NCBI RefSeq assembly: GCF_010727945.1
Contig: NZ_AP022569.1
Coordinates: 5,146,001-5,210,000 of the forward strand
Origin: Mycobacterium cookii
Lineage (GTDB): Bacteria > Actinomycetota > Actinomycetes > Mycobacteriales > Mycobacteriaceae
Direction of reading: 5' to 3'
Length of the DNA stretch: 64,000 bases
The translations under genes and the position numbers were made by a program. Positions within the stretch are counted from its first letter, which is position 1; each line of letters begins with the position of its first letter. A model generated the notes under the pieces. The model was not told where the DNA came from, searched no databases, and saw only the letters and a list, made by a program, of their open reading frames with translations. Of the stretch, positions 23,955 to 31,504 are shown piece after piece.

Positions 23955-25382
23955 TTGAGCCTCGCGGCGGCAAACCCGAGGCCGGATAAGCGAGCTTCGC
24001 AGATCGCCCGTCGCATCGAGGCCGACGTCATCCGGCGCGGCTGGCCGGTCGGGCAATCACTGGGCTCCGAGCAGGCGCTGCAGCAGCGCTACCGGGTCAG
24101 TAGGTCGGTGCTGCGGGAGGCCGTGCGACTCGTCGAGCATCATCAGGTGGCGCGGATGCGGCGCGGTCCGAACGGCGGACTGCTGGTCTGTGAGCCCGAC
24201 GCCGCACCGGCCACCCACGCGATCATCATCTATCTGGAATACGTGGGCACCACGATCGGCGATCTGCTGGATGCGCGCCTGCTGTTGGAGCCGTTGGCCG
24301 CATCGCTTGCCGCGCAACGGATCGACGAGGTGGGCATCGACCGGTTGCGCGCGGTGCTGCGCGCCGAGGAAGGCCATCCGCCCGATCCGGCAAGACCGCA
24401 CGACGATTTCCACGCGGCGCTGGCCGAGCAGTCGAAAAATCCGGTGCTGCAACTCTTTATCGACATACTCATGCGGTTGACCGTCCGGTACGCCGAGGAT
24501 TCCCGACTGACCTCCGCGCGCGATGCTCTCGAAGCGATCGACCTGCGTCACCGCGACCATTCGGCGGTGGTGGACGCGGTCACCGCGGGCGACGCGGCAC
24601 GCGCGATGACACTGAGCGAACGGCACGCAGAGTCGGTGACCGCGTGGCTGCAAGACCACCACCAGCCACGTGCGCGGCACGTGCCCGACCGCGACGCGCC
24701 ACCCGGCAAGCTCGCCGAGGTGCTGGCCGCCGCCATCCGCGACGACATCGCCAGCAGCGGCTGGCAAGTGGGGGAGGTGTTCGGCACCGAAGTCGCGTTG
24801 CTGGAACGCTATCGGGTCAGCCGCTCGGTGCTGCGAGAAGCGGTGCGGCTGTTGGAATATCACGCCGTCGCCACGACGCGGCGCGGACCCGGCGGTGGAT
24901 TGGTGGTGGCAGAACCCCAGGCGCAGGCCAGCATCGATACCATCGCGCTGTACCTGCAGTACCGAGAGCCCCGCCGCGAAGATCTCAGCATGATCCGCGA
25001 CGCGATCGAGATCGACAACGTGGCAAAGGTGGTCAGGCGCCACGACACTGCGGAGGTGCGTGCCTTCCTCGATCGGCACCGAGCGCTGATCGAGGAGGCC
25101 GGCGACGATCCGCGCAAAGCGGGCGTCGAGGAGTTCCTGTTCCACACCGGGCTGGCGACGCTGGCCGGCAACGCCGTGTTGGAGCTGTTCCTGCGGATCC
25201 TCGTCGAGCTGTTCCGCCGGCACTGGGCCAGTACCGACCGGCCGGTCCCCAGCCACGGCGATTTGGTGGATGTGCGGCACGCACACCTGCGCATCATCGA
25301 GGCGATCGCGCACGGCGACGACAGCCTGGCCCGTCACCGCGTTCGGCGACACCTGGATGCCGCCGCGTCCTGGTGGCTGTGA
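23955..25382 (+). CDS. Tandem-duplicated GntR/FCD-type transcriptional regulator
   Basis: 475 residues with two complete GntR units in one chain. The first winged helix (about 10-80: QQRYRVSRSVLREAVRLVEHH, RRGPNGGLLV) is followed by an FCD helical domain to about 230; the second (about 250-325: LLERYRVSRSVLREAVRLLEYH, RRGPGGGLVV) is followed by another FCD domain to 475. The paired units are highly similar in the recognition helix, so an intramolecular pseudo-dimer is plausible. FCD domains bind carboxylic-acid or acyl effectors. TTG at 23955. Position and size match Rv3060c. It probably controls the neighbouring thiolase, DUF35 and fadE22 genes. Confidence 0.88.
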   Translation: MSLAAANPRPDKRASQIARRIEADVIRRGWPVGQSLGSEQALQQRYRVSRSVLREAVRLVEHHQVARMRRGPNGGLLVCEPDAAPATHAIIIYLEYVGTTIGDLLDARLLLEPLAASLAAQRIDEVGIDRLRAVLRAEEGHPPDPARPHDDFHAALAEQSKNPVLQLFIDILMRLTVRYAEDSRLTSARDALEAIDLRHRDHSAVVDAVTAGDAARAMTLSERHAESVTAWLQDHHQPRARHVPDRDAPPGKLAEVLAAAIRDDIASSGWQVGEVFGTEVALLERYRVSRSVLREAVRLLEYHAVATTRRGPGGGLVVAEPQAQASIDTIALYLQYREPRREDLSMIRDAIEIDNVAKVVRRHDTAEVRAFLDRHRALIEEAGDDPRKAGVEEFLFHTGLATLAGNAVLELFLRILVELFRRHWASTDRPVPSHGDLVDVRHAHLRIIEAIAHGDDSLARHRVRRHLDAAASWWL

Positions 25383-25434
25383 CCCGCATCAATTAAGTTG
25401 CGCGCGTCGCCGCTCGGCGTCTACCCTCGGCGAC

Positions 25435-25479
25435 GTGCAACATCTTCTCGTAGTAGCCAGCACCCGCAGCGGGGTCTGA
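25435..25479 (+). CDS. Leu-Leu-Val-Val leader peptide
   Basis: A 14-codon open frame, GTG start at 25435, reading VQHLLVVASTRSGV. Two leucine codons (CTT, CTC) and two valine codons (GTA, GTA) are adjacent; CTT and GTA are rare in this GC-rich DNA, as expected for ribosome-stalling codons. It precedes the LeuA-like gene by 75 bases and overlaps one arm of the attenuator stems. Confidence 0.7.
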   Translation: MQHLLVVASTRSGV

Positions 25480-25554
25480 TCCAGACCGACCCCCCGCTGT
25501 GGGTCGGAAGCTACTACCCGTCGGTCACTCCCTCAGACCAGAGAAGACCGGCAC
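25435..25554 (+). promoter_or_regulatory. Transcription/translation attenuator with competing RNA stems
   Basis: Exact complementary pairs: GTAGTAGC (25450-25457, over the Val codons) with GCTACTAC (25510-25517); CAGCGGGG (25467-25474) with CCCCGCTG (25492-25499); GGTCTG (25473-25478) with CAGACC (25482-25487); CCGACCC (25486-25492) with GGGTCGG (25501-25507); GACCGAC (25484-25490) with GTCGGTC (25520-25526); GGTCTGA (25473-25479) with TCAGACC (25533-25539). Several are mutually exclusive. No T tract follows, so control may act on translation of the ATG at 25555. Confidence 0.7.
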
Positions 25555-26028
25555 ATGACCATCACCCTCGCCCCACCCGAACCCTCGGCACTGCTCTTCG
25601 ACGGCGTCCCACTGCCGCGTGGGCTGCGCGAGGATGCCGACGCCATGTCGTGGAGCGCGTTCACCGCGATGTACGCACCGAGTGCCGGACCGCTGCGCCT
25701 GGGCCACTGGGAGTGCGCTGACGCAGCCAAAGGGCCGCAGCCACAGACGTTTCGGGCCACGCTGGCGCTGGGCGACCGCATCGCGATCGCGACCGCAACC
25801 GCGACCGGCCCGGTGGCCGCGCTGACCGCGATGCTCTACGACCACGGTGTCGCGGTCGAGATGCTGCGGTTCCACCAGTTGCAGTCGGACGGGAAAACGG
25901 CGACATTCGTCCAGGGCAGCGACGGTCGTCGCGCCGAGTGGGCGATGGGCTGCTCTGACGACCCCACCCAGTCCGCGCTGTCGGCGATCGTCGCCTGCGC
26001 CAACCGGCTGTACGCCGAGGGTCGTTAG
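25555..26028 (+). CDS. Stand-alone LeuA regulatory (allosteric) domain-like protein
   Basis: 157 residues lacking any TIM-barrel catalytic domain. The central part (HWECADAAKGPQPQTFRATLALGD, TATATGPVAALTAMLYDHG, VEMLRFHQLQSDGKTATFVQ) has the beta-alpha-beta repeat order of the C-terminal leucine-binding domain of 2-isopropylmalate synthase (LeuA_dimer). In LeuA this domain senses leucine; a free copy could modulate LeuA or homocitrate-type synthases in trans or be an independent sensor. The Leu/Val leader attenuator just upstream strongly supports a branched-chain amino acid link. ATG at 25555 has a weak GAGAAG. The stop overlaps that of cyp136 by 4 bases (convergent). Confidence 0.72.
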   Translation: MTITLAPPEPSALLFDGVPLPRGLREDADAMSWSAFTAMYAPSAGPLRLGHWECADAAKGPQPQTFRATLALGDRIAIATATATGPVAALTAMLYDHGVAVEMLRFHQLQSDGKTATFVQGSDGRRAEWAMGCSDDPTQSALSAIVACANRLYAEGR

Positions 26029-27509
26029 AGGCGACGCAGCACGATCGGCATGCCGTCCATCGGGATCGGCATGCCACCGTAGTCCCACCGCGGCTTGTAT
26101 CCCGGGCGGGGCAACTCGAGGCGGTAGCGGCGCAGCAGCCTGTGCAAAATTGTCTTGATCTCCAGCTGACCGAACGTCATGCCGATGCACTTGTGCGCGC
26201 CGCCACCGAACGGCGTAAACGCATAACGGTGCCGTTTGTGTTCGCTGCGCGGCTCGGTGAACCGGTCGGGGTCGAATTTCAGCGGATCGGTCCAGAGCTC
26301 GGGCAGGCGATGGTTCATGCCGGGGTACGCGATGACGTTTGTGCCCGCAGGCAAGTAGTAGCCCAGCAACTCGGTGTCGCGGACCGTCCGGCGCATCCCC
26401 CATTGCACCGGCGTCACCAGCCGGATCGCCTCGTTGATCACCAAATCGAGCGATTCCAGCTTCTCGAGCGACTCGATGTCCAGCGGACCGTCGCCGAGCC
26501 GATCGGATTCGTCGCGGCAGCGTTCCTGCCACTCGGCGTTGGCGGCCAAGTGGTAGGCCATTGTCGTCGCGGTCGATGTCGAGGTGTCATGCGCTGCCAT
26601 CATGAGGAAGATCATGTGGTTGACGATGTCCTCGTCGGAGAAGCTGTTGCCATCCTCGTCGGCGGTGTGGCACAGCACAGTGAGCAGGTCGCTGCCGTCC
26701 TTGCCGCGGCGCTCCTTGACGCGCTCACGGAAGTAGTTCTCCAGCAGCTGACGGGCCTGGAGACCGCGCCACCAGGTGAACGGCGGCACGCTGGTGCGGA
26801 TGACCGCGTTGCCGGCGCGGGTGGTGATGGTGAAGGCCTTGTTCACCTTGGTTACCAACTCGTGGTCGGTGCCGGGTTCGTGGCCCATGAACACCATCGA
26901 GGCGATGTCGAGGGTGAGCTCCTTCATGGCCGGGTAGAGCAGAAAACGCGCGTCGTTGACCACCCAGTCCTCAGCGACCACCTGCGAAACGACCTTGTCC
27001 ATCTGCTCGACATAGCCGACCAATCGGGAGCGGACGAACGCTTCCTGCATGATCCGCCGATGGAACATGTGCTCCTCGAAATCGAGCAACATCAGGCCGC
27101 GGTTGAAGAAGGGCCCGATCACCGGCACCCAGCCCTGCTGCGAGTAGTCCTTATTGCGGTTGGAGTAGATGACCTGGGCTGCATCGGGACCCAGCGCCGC
27201 GACGCCCGGTAATACCGGTGAGTCACCGAAGATGACCGGACCCTTGGTTTCGTACAGAAATTGCAAGTACTCCGGTCCTCCCCGCATCATCTCGATGAGG
27301 TGGCCGACGACCGGCAGGCCACGATCGCCCATGACCGGTTTGAGTCCGCTGTCCGGCGGTGGGTCCGCGAGCTTCCGCGGGGTCCAGTTCGTGTTCAGCA
27401 GCCGACGTTCCACGGCGCCCATGCCGGGAAAGTTGTTGATCGACGGCGTCAGCCGGCGCTTCGCCTGATCGAGCAGGTAGTTCGGGGTGCTGATGGTGGC
27501 CTTCGACAT
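26025..27509 (-). CDS. cyp136: Cytochrome P450, CYP136-type
   Basis: 494 residues. The heme-thiolate loop is FGGGAHKCIGMTFGQLEIK with the axial cysteine; the K-helix ExxR is EAIR within LVINEAIRLVTPVQ; the I-helix oxygen-activation site reads MMAAHDTSTST. It corresponds to Rv3059 by gene order; the physiological substrate is unknown. ATG at 27509 has GAAGGA upstream; the in-frame extension to 27653 would cover the divergent promoter and operator and is rejected. It is divergent from the adjacent TetR gene, which is its likely repressor. Confidence 0.9.
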   Translation of the reverse strand: MSKATISTPNYLLDQAKRRLTPSINNFPGMGAVERRLLNTNWTPRKLADPPPDSGLKPVMGDRGLPVVGHLIEMMRGGPEYLQFLYETKGPVIFGDSPVLPGVAALGPDAAQVIYSNRNKDYSQQGWVPVIGPFFNRGLMLLDFEEHMFHRRIMQEAFVRSRLVGYVEQMDKVVSQVVAEDWVVNDARFLLYPAMKELTLDIASMVFMGHEPGTDHELVTKVNKAFTITTRAGNAVIRTSVPPFTWWRGLQARQLLENYFRERVKERRGKDGSDLLTVLCHTADEDGNSFSDEDIVNHMIFLMMAAHDTSTSTATTMAYHLAANAEWQERCRDESDRLGDGPLDIESLEKLESLDLVINEAIRLVTPVQWGMRRTVRDTELLGYYLPAGTNVIAYPGMNHRLPELWTDPLKFDPDRFTEPRSEHKRHRYAFTPFGGGAHKCIGMTFGQLEIKTILHRLLRRYRLELPRPGYKPRWDYGGMPIPMDGMPIVLRRL

Positions 27510-27592
27510 GTTCTGACTGTCCTTCTGTCGGGCGTGCGCAGAGGGTGGATCGGCTGTGTGGCGGGCGTCACCTGGTGCCATCCTGAGTCGTG

Positions 27593-27610
27593 ACTTGACG
27601 GCTGTCAAGT
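27593..27610. promoter_or_regulatory. TetR operator between cyp136 and its regulator
   Basis: ACTTGAC-GGCT-GTCAAGT is a perfect 7-bp inverted repeat centred between the two divergent genes, 84 bp from the cyp136 start and 33 bp from the TetR start. This is the usual place for an autoregulatory TetR site. Confidence 0.65.
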
Positions 27611-27642
27611 TTCCTTTTGCGCCGGGCGTGGTGCAAGGTCGT

Positions 27643-28311
27643 GTGGTGCGCATCGAGCAGGAGCCCGACCGTGCGGCCGATCACGCACCGGTCCCGCCGG
27701 TTCCGCGGCGACGGGGTGACCGGCAGCGGCAGGCCATCGTGCAGGCGGTCCGCGAACTGCTCGAGGAGAAGCCGTTCGCGCAGCTGTCGGTGAGCACCAT
27801 CAGCGACCGTGCAGGGGTGGCCCGGTCCGGCTTCTACTTCTACTTCGACTCGAAATACGCGGTGCTGGCGCAGATCCTGACCGACGCGACCCATGAGCTC
27901 GAAGAGCTGACGGAGTATTTCGCGCCGCGCGCCCCGGATGAATCGCCGGCGGCGTTCGCCCGGCGGATGGTCGGCAGCGCGGCGGCGGTCTATGCGCACA
28001 ACGATCCGGTGATGTCGGCGTGCAACGCCGCGCGCAACACCGACGCCGAGATCCGCGACCTCCTCGATCAACAGGTCGAAGGCGTGGTGCAGCAGATCAT
28101 CGGCATCGTCGAAGAAGAACTGCGGGCCGGCACCGCGCACCCGATCAGCGACGACATTGCGACGTTGGTGCGGACGCTGTCGGTGACCACGGCGCAGATG
28201 CTCTCCGGCGACACCGCGTTCCTGGGCCCCGACGGCGACGTCCAGCGGGGTGTGCGGGTGCTCGAAGCGCTCTGGCTCAACGCGCTGTGGGGCGGCTCGC
28301 CGACGGCCTGA
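27643..28311 (+). CDS. TetR-family regulator beside cyp136
   Basis: About 222 residues. The N-terminal helix-turn-helix is QAIVQAVRELLEEKPFAQLSVSTISDRAGVARSGFYFYFDSKYAVLAQIL; the C-terminal ligand domain is generic. The GTG pair at 27643/27646 has AAGG upstream and gives the size expected for the Rv3058c orthologue. The ATG at 27556 would place the operator palindrome inside the coding sequence and is rejected. The gene is followed 26 bases later by an SDR gene, so the TetR and SDR are probably one transcript. The ligand is unknown. Confidence 0.87.
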   Translation: MVRIEQEPDRAADHAPVPPVPRRRGDRQRQAIVQAVRELLEEKPFAQLSVSTISDRAGVARSGFYFYFDSKYAVLAQILTDATHELEELTEYFAPRAPDESPAAFARRMVGSAAAVYAHNDPVMSACNAARNTDAEIRDLLDQQVEGVVQQIIGIVEEELRAGTAHPISDDIATLVRTLSVTTAQMLSGDTAFLGPDGDVQRGVRVLEALWLNALWGGSPTA

Positions 28312-28337
28312 TCCCGGTCGGGCTATCGTCACAGCCC

Positions 28338-29291
28338 ATGGGGAAGAGGACGTTCGCGGGGAAGCGGTGTCTTGTCACCGGCGCAGCCAGCGGTATCGGG
28401 CGGGCGACCGCGCTGCGGCTGGCGGACCAGGGCGCCGAGTTGTACCTGACCGACCGCAACGCCGAGGGTCTGGAGCAGACGGTGCACGACGCTCGTGCGC
28501 TCGGTGCCGGCGTGCCCGAGTATCGAGCTCTGGACGTCGCCAACTATGACGAGGTCGCCGCGTTCGCCGACCAGATCCACGCCGGTCACCCCAGCATGGA
28601 CGTCGTCATGAACATCGCCGGGGTCTCGGCGTGGGGAACCGTCGACCGGCTGAGCCACGAGCAGTGGGACAAGATGATCGCGATCAACCTGATGGGGCCA
28701 ATCCACGTCATCGAGAACTTCGTGCCGCCGATGGTGGCGGCGCGACAGGGCGGCCATCTGGTCAACGTGTCCTCGGCGGCGGGGCTGATCGGATTGCCCT
28801 GGCATGCCGCCTACAGCGCCAGCAAGTTCGGTGTGCGCGGGCTGTCCGAGGTGTTGCGCTTCGACCTGGCCCGGTATCGCATCGGGGTCTCGGTGGTGGT
28901 GCCGGGTGCGGTGCGCACCCCGCTGGTCAATACGGTCGAGATCGCCGGCGTGGACCGCGAAGACCCGCAGGTGAGCCGCTGGGTGGCGCGCTTCAGCGGC
29001 CACGCGGTGTCCCCGGAGAGAGCCGCGGACAAGATCCTTCGGGGCGTCGCCAGGAATCGGTTCCTGATCTACACCTCGTCGGACATCCGGGCGCTGTATG
29101 CGTTCAAACGGGTTGCCTGGTGGCCGTACAGCGTGGCGATGCGCCAGGTGAACCATGTGTTCACCCGCGCCCTCAAGCCCGCTCCCGCCGTGCCGCGCTT
29201 GACATCTGGAGCTCCAGACGCACCCCCAGCAGCCGCACCGGACGGTCCAGTTCGAACAGATCCAGCACCCGCAACGCCGCCGCGACAATGA
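28338..29291 (+). CDS. SDR-family oxidoreductase with extended C-terminal tail
   Basis: 317 residues. Classical SDR core: TGAASGIGRATALRLAD, NIAGVSAWG, SSAAGLIGLPWHAAYSASKFG (catalytic Ser, Tyr, Lys). The last 30-40 residues are a proline/alanine-rich low-complexity tail (PAPAVPRLTSG, PAAAPDGPV). That tail is encoded antisense to the last 39 codons of dinB, giving a 119-bp convergent overlap. The orthologue Rv3057c is shorter as I recall (about 287), so the tail may be a local stop-codon loss. ATG at 28338. Probably co-transcribed with the TetR gene; the substrate is unknown. Confidence 0.85.
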   Translation: MGKRTFAGKRCLVTGAASGIGRATALRLADQGAELYLTDRNAEGLEQTVHDARALGAGVPEYRALDVANYDEVAAFADQIHAGHPSMDVVMNIAGVSAWGTVDRLSHEQWDKMIAINLMGPIHVIENFVPPMVAARQGGHLVNVSSAAGLIGLPWHAAYSASKFGVRGLSEVLRFDLARYRIGVSVVVPGAVRTPLVNTVEIAGVDREDPQVSRWVARFSGHAVSPERAADKILRGVARNRFLIYTSSDIRALYAFKRVAWWPYSVAMRQVNHVFTRALKPAPAVPRLTSGAPDAPPAAAPDGPVRTDPAPATPPRQ

Positions 29292-30228
29292 CATCGGCGT
29301 CGGTGGTGGGCTCGTCGAGCTTGCGGAGCTTCGTGCGGGTGTAGAACGTCGCGGTGCGCACGGTGACGGCGACCCGGGTGACGATCCGCGAATCCGCCAC
29401 CACCTCGCGCAGTGCGCGCTCGGCCAATTCGGTGACGGCCGAATCCATCTCCGCGCGATCGGTGAGATCCTGCGGGAAGGTGACGACGTGGCTGCGCGAG
29501 CGCGGCACCCACGGCTCGGAACTGACGGTGTCGTCGCCACCGCCGTTGGCCAGTAGCAGCAGCCACAGACCGGTTCGCGGACCGAACGTCGACTTCAGCA
29601 GCTCGGCGTCGGAGTGCGCCAGCTGCCAGACTGTCGTGATATCAAGGGCAGCAAGCTTTTTCGTTGTCTTGGGCCCGACGCCCCAGAGCGCGTCCACCGG
29701 CCGGTCGCCCATCACGCTCATCCAGTTCGACGCGGTCAGGGTGTAGATGCCGGCCGGTTTCGCAAAACCGGTGGCCACCTTGGCGCGCTGCTTGTTGTCG
29801 CTGATGCCCACCGAGCAGGACAACCCGGTCGCCGACGAGACGACGCTGCGGATCTGTTCGGCGAGTTCGACGGGATCCTCGATTTCGGCGCCGACATACG
29901 CCTCGTCCCAGCCCCACACCTCGACCGGATGACCCAGGTCGCGCAGCAATGCCATCACCTGCTCGGAGGCCGCGTCGTACGCCGCGGGATCCGATGGCAG
30001 GAAGGTGGCATCGGGGCAGCGCCGGGCCGCGGCGCGCAGCGGCATGCCGGCGTGCACGCCGAACTCGCGGGCCTCGTACGACGCGCAGGTGACCACCTTG
30101 CGTGCTTCGGTCGGATCGCCGTTGCCACCGACAATGACTGGCAGCCCGGCCAACTCGGGGTGACGGCCCAATTCCACCGAGGCGAGGAACTGATCCAGGT
30201 CGACGTGCAGGATCCAGCGCGGCTTCAT
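29173..30228 (-). CDS. dinB: Y-family DNA polymerase IV (DinB/DinP)
   Basis: 351 residues. Catalytic carboxylates are in HVDLDQFLASVE (first aspartates) and WGWDEAYVGAE (replacing the common SIDE-A-F/Y motif); the two helix-hairpin-helix steps around VDALWGVGPKTTKKLAAL and the little-finger domain follow. It performs translesion synthesis. ATG at 30228 overlaps the stop of the upstream TetR gene as ATGA, so translation is coupled; a reading from 30261 lies inside the TetR gene. The order matches Rv3055-Rv3056. No SOS box was found in the shared promoter. Confidence 0.92.
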   Translation of the reverse strand: MKPRWILHVDLDQFLASVELGRHPELAGLPVIVGGNGDPTEARKVVTCASYEAREFGVHAGMPLRAAARRCPDATFLPSDPAAYDAASEQVMALLRDLGHPVEVWGWDEAYVGAEIEDPVELAEQIRSVVSSATGLSCSVGISDNKQRAKVATGFAKPAGIYTLTASNWMSVMGDRPVDALWGVGPKTTKKLAALDITTVWQLAHSDAELLKSTFGPRTGLWLLLLANGGGDDTVSSEPWVPRSRSHVVTFPQDLTDRAEMDSAVTELAERALREVVADSRIVTRVAVTVRTATFYTRTKLRKLDEPTTDADVIVAAALRVLDLFELDRPVRLLGVRLELQMSSAARRERA

Positions 30229-30827
30229 CGTCCGCAAAGCTTGCGGGCCACGCTTTCCCACGTGTCGCCGAGTGTCTGCAAGGTCTGCCCGCGTTCGATC
30301 AGCTGGTACTCGACGTAGTCGGCCTCCAGCAGCGCCAGCAGGGCGTCGGTCTGGCCGTCGAGGTCGCCGGTGCTGTGGGCCGAGTTCAGCAGCATCCGCA
30401 CGTGGGTGCGCTGCACCGCGGCCGCGGCGCCGTAGCGCGACGCCGGTTCGCGGCCGGCGGCCGACAGCAGTTCGTGGTGGGTGTGCACGAACCGCAGCCG
30501 GTCACGCCCGAACGCCAGCAGCCGGTCCAGTGGCGGCGCGTCGGGGCCCAGCGGTGGGGGGCCGAACATGAAGGCCTGCTGCATGATCCGCTCGTCTTCG
30601 TCGAGCAGCACCATCATCAGGCCGGCTCGGCTGCCGAACCGCCGGAAGACGGTGCCCTTGCCGACGCCGGCCGCCGCCGCGACGTCGTCCATGGTGATCG
30701 CGTCGGCGCCTCGTTCGGCGACCAGCCGACGTGCCGCATCCAGCAGCAAGGCGCGGTTGCGTGCCGCGTCGCCGCGCTCGTGCGGCGCGGAAACGGGCAG
30801 GTCCCGAACCGGGTCGGCGGCGTTCAC
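30225..30827 (-). CDS. TetR-family regulator coupled to dinB
   Basis: 200 residues. DNA-binding helices: NRALLLDAARRLVAERGADAITMDDVAAAAGVGKGTVFRRFGSRAGLMMVLL. The C-terminal domain contains LLALLEADYVEYQLIERGQ. GTG at 30827. The stop overlaps dinB in an ATGA arrangement, so the regulator and the polymerase are produced together. A 14-bp palindrome in the divergent promoter to the FMN reductase gene is the likely binding site, suggesting that it controls both directions. The ligand is unknown. Confidence 0.88.
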   Translation of the reverse strand: MNAADPVRDLPVSAPHERGDAARNRALLLDAARRLVAERGADAITMDDVAAAAGVGKGTVFRRFGSRAGLMMVLLDEDERIMQQAFMFGPPPLGPDAPPLDRLLAFGRDRLRFVHTHHELLSAAGREPASRYGAAAAVQRTHVRMLLNSAHSTGDLDGQTDALLALLEADYVEYQLIERGQTLQTLGDTWESVARKLCGR

Positions 30828-30856
30828 AAAGCAACTGTAGCGTCATCGGAACAAAA

Positions 30857-30870
30857 CGGACTGTAGTCCG
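30857..30870. promoter_or_regulatory. Palindromic operator between the TetR-dinB unit and the FMN reductase gene
   Basis: CGGACT-GT-AGTCCG is a perfect 6-bp inverted repeat with further partial symmetry (AA/TT) outside. It lies 30 bp from the TetR start and 49 bp from the reductase start. Confidence 0.6.
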
Positions 30871-30918
30871 GTTAGAACATGCGAGGATGTATAACAATCA
30901 CCGAAGGGAACTCACGTC

Positions 30919-31464
30919 ATGCCCGAGATCAAGGTCTTAGCGCTGGTAGGAAGCTTGCGCGCCGCGTCGATCAACCGCCAGATCGCCGAATTGGCCACTG
31001 AGGCCGCTCCGGACGGCGTCGTCGTCACCATCTTCGACGGGCTGAACGAGCTGCCGTTCTACAACGAGGACATCGACAACGACGCCGACGTGCCGGCCGT
31101 GGTGACCGCACTGCGGGCCTTAGCGGCTGAGGCCGATGCAGCTCTGGTGGTGACCCCGGAATACAACGGCAGCATCCCGGCGGTCATCAAGAACGCGATC
31201 GACTGGCTGTCCCGGCCGTTCGGCGACGGCGCGCTCAAGGGCAAGCCGCTGGCGGTGATCGGGGGCTCCTTCGGCCAGTACGGCGGGGTGTGGGCGCACG
31301 ACGAGACCCGCAAGTCCTTCGGGATTGCCGGGCCGCGCGTGGTCGAGTCGATCACGCTGTCGGTTCCGTTCAAGACGCTGAATGGTCAGCACCCGCGCGA
31401 GCATGCCGAAGTGGCTGCCAACGTCCGCGATGCGGTAGGCAAGTTGGCCGCCGAAGTCAACTGA
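30919..31464 (+). CDS. NAD(P)H-dependent FMN reductase family protein
   Basis: 181 residues of flavodoxin-like fold. LVGSLRAASINRQIAELA is the phosphate-binding loop for FMN, VVTPEYNGSIPAVIKNAIDWLSR the conserved PEYN-S-P motif, and GGSFGQYGGVWAH the third flavin loop. Such enzymes reduce FMN, quinones, chromate or azo compounds with NAD(P)H. ATG at 30919. Corresponds to Rv3054c. Probably repressed by the divergent TetR regulator, and its transcript ends at a strong hairpin 11 bp after the stop. Confidence 0.92.
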   Translation: MPEIKVLALVGSLRAASINRQIAELATEAAPDGVVVTIFDGLNELPFYNEDIDNDADVPAVVTALRALAAEADAALVVTPEYNGSIPAVIKNAIDWLSRPFGDGALKGKPLAVIGGSFGQYGGVWAHDETRKSFGIAGPRVVESITLSVPFKTLNGQHPREHAEVAANVRDAVGKLAAEVN

Positions 31465-31474
31465 TTATGCGACA

Positions 31475-31504
31475 CGCCCCAGCGGTTTCCCGACCGCTGG
31501 GGCG
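31475..31504 (+). terminator. Strong hairpin terminator after the FMN reductase gene
   Basis: CGCCCCAGCGGT (31475-31486) pairs perfectly with ACCGCTGGGGCG (31493-31504) around a six-base loop, followed by CTTTGCTG. A 12-bp GC-rich stem with a short T run is typical of mycobacterial terminators. Confidence 0.8.
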
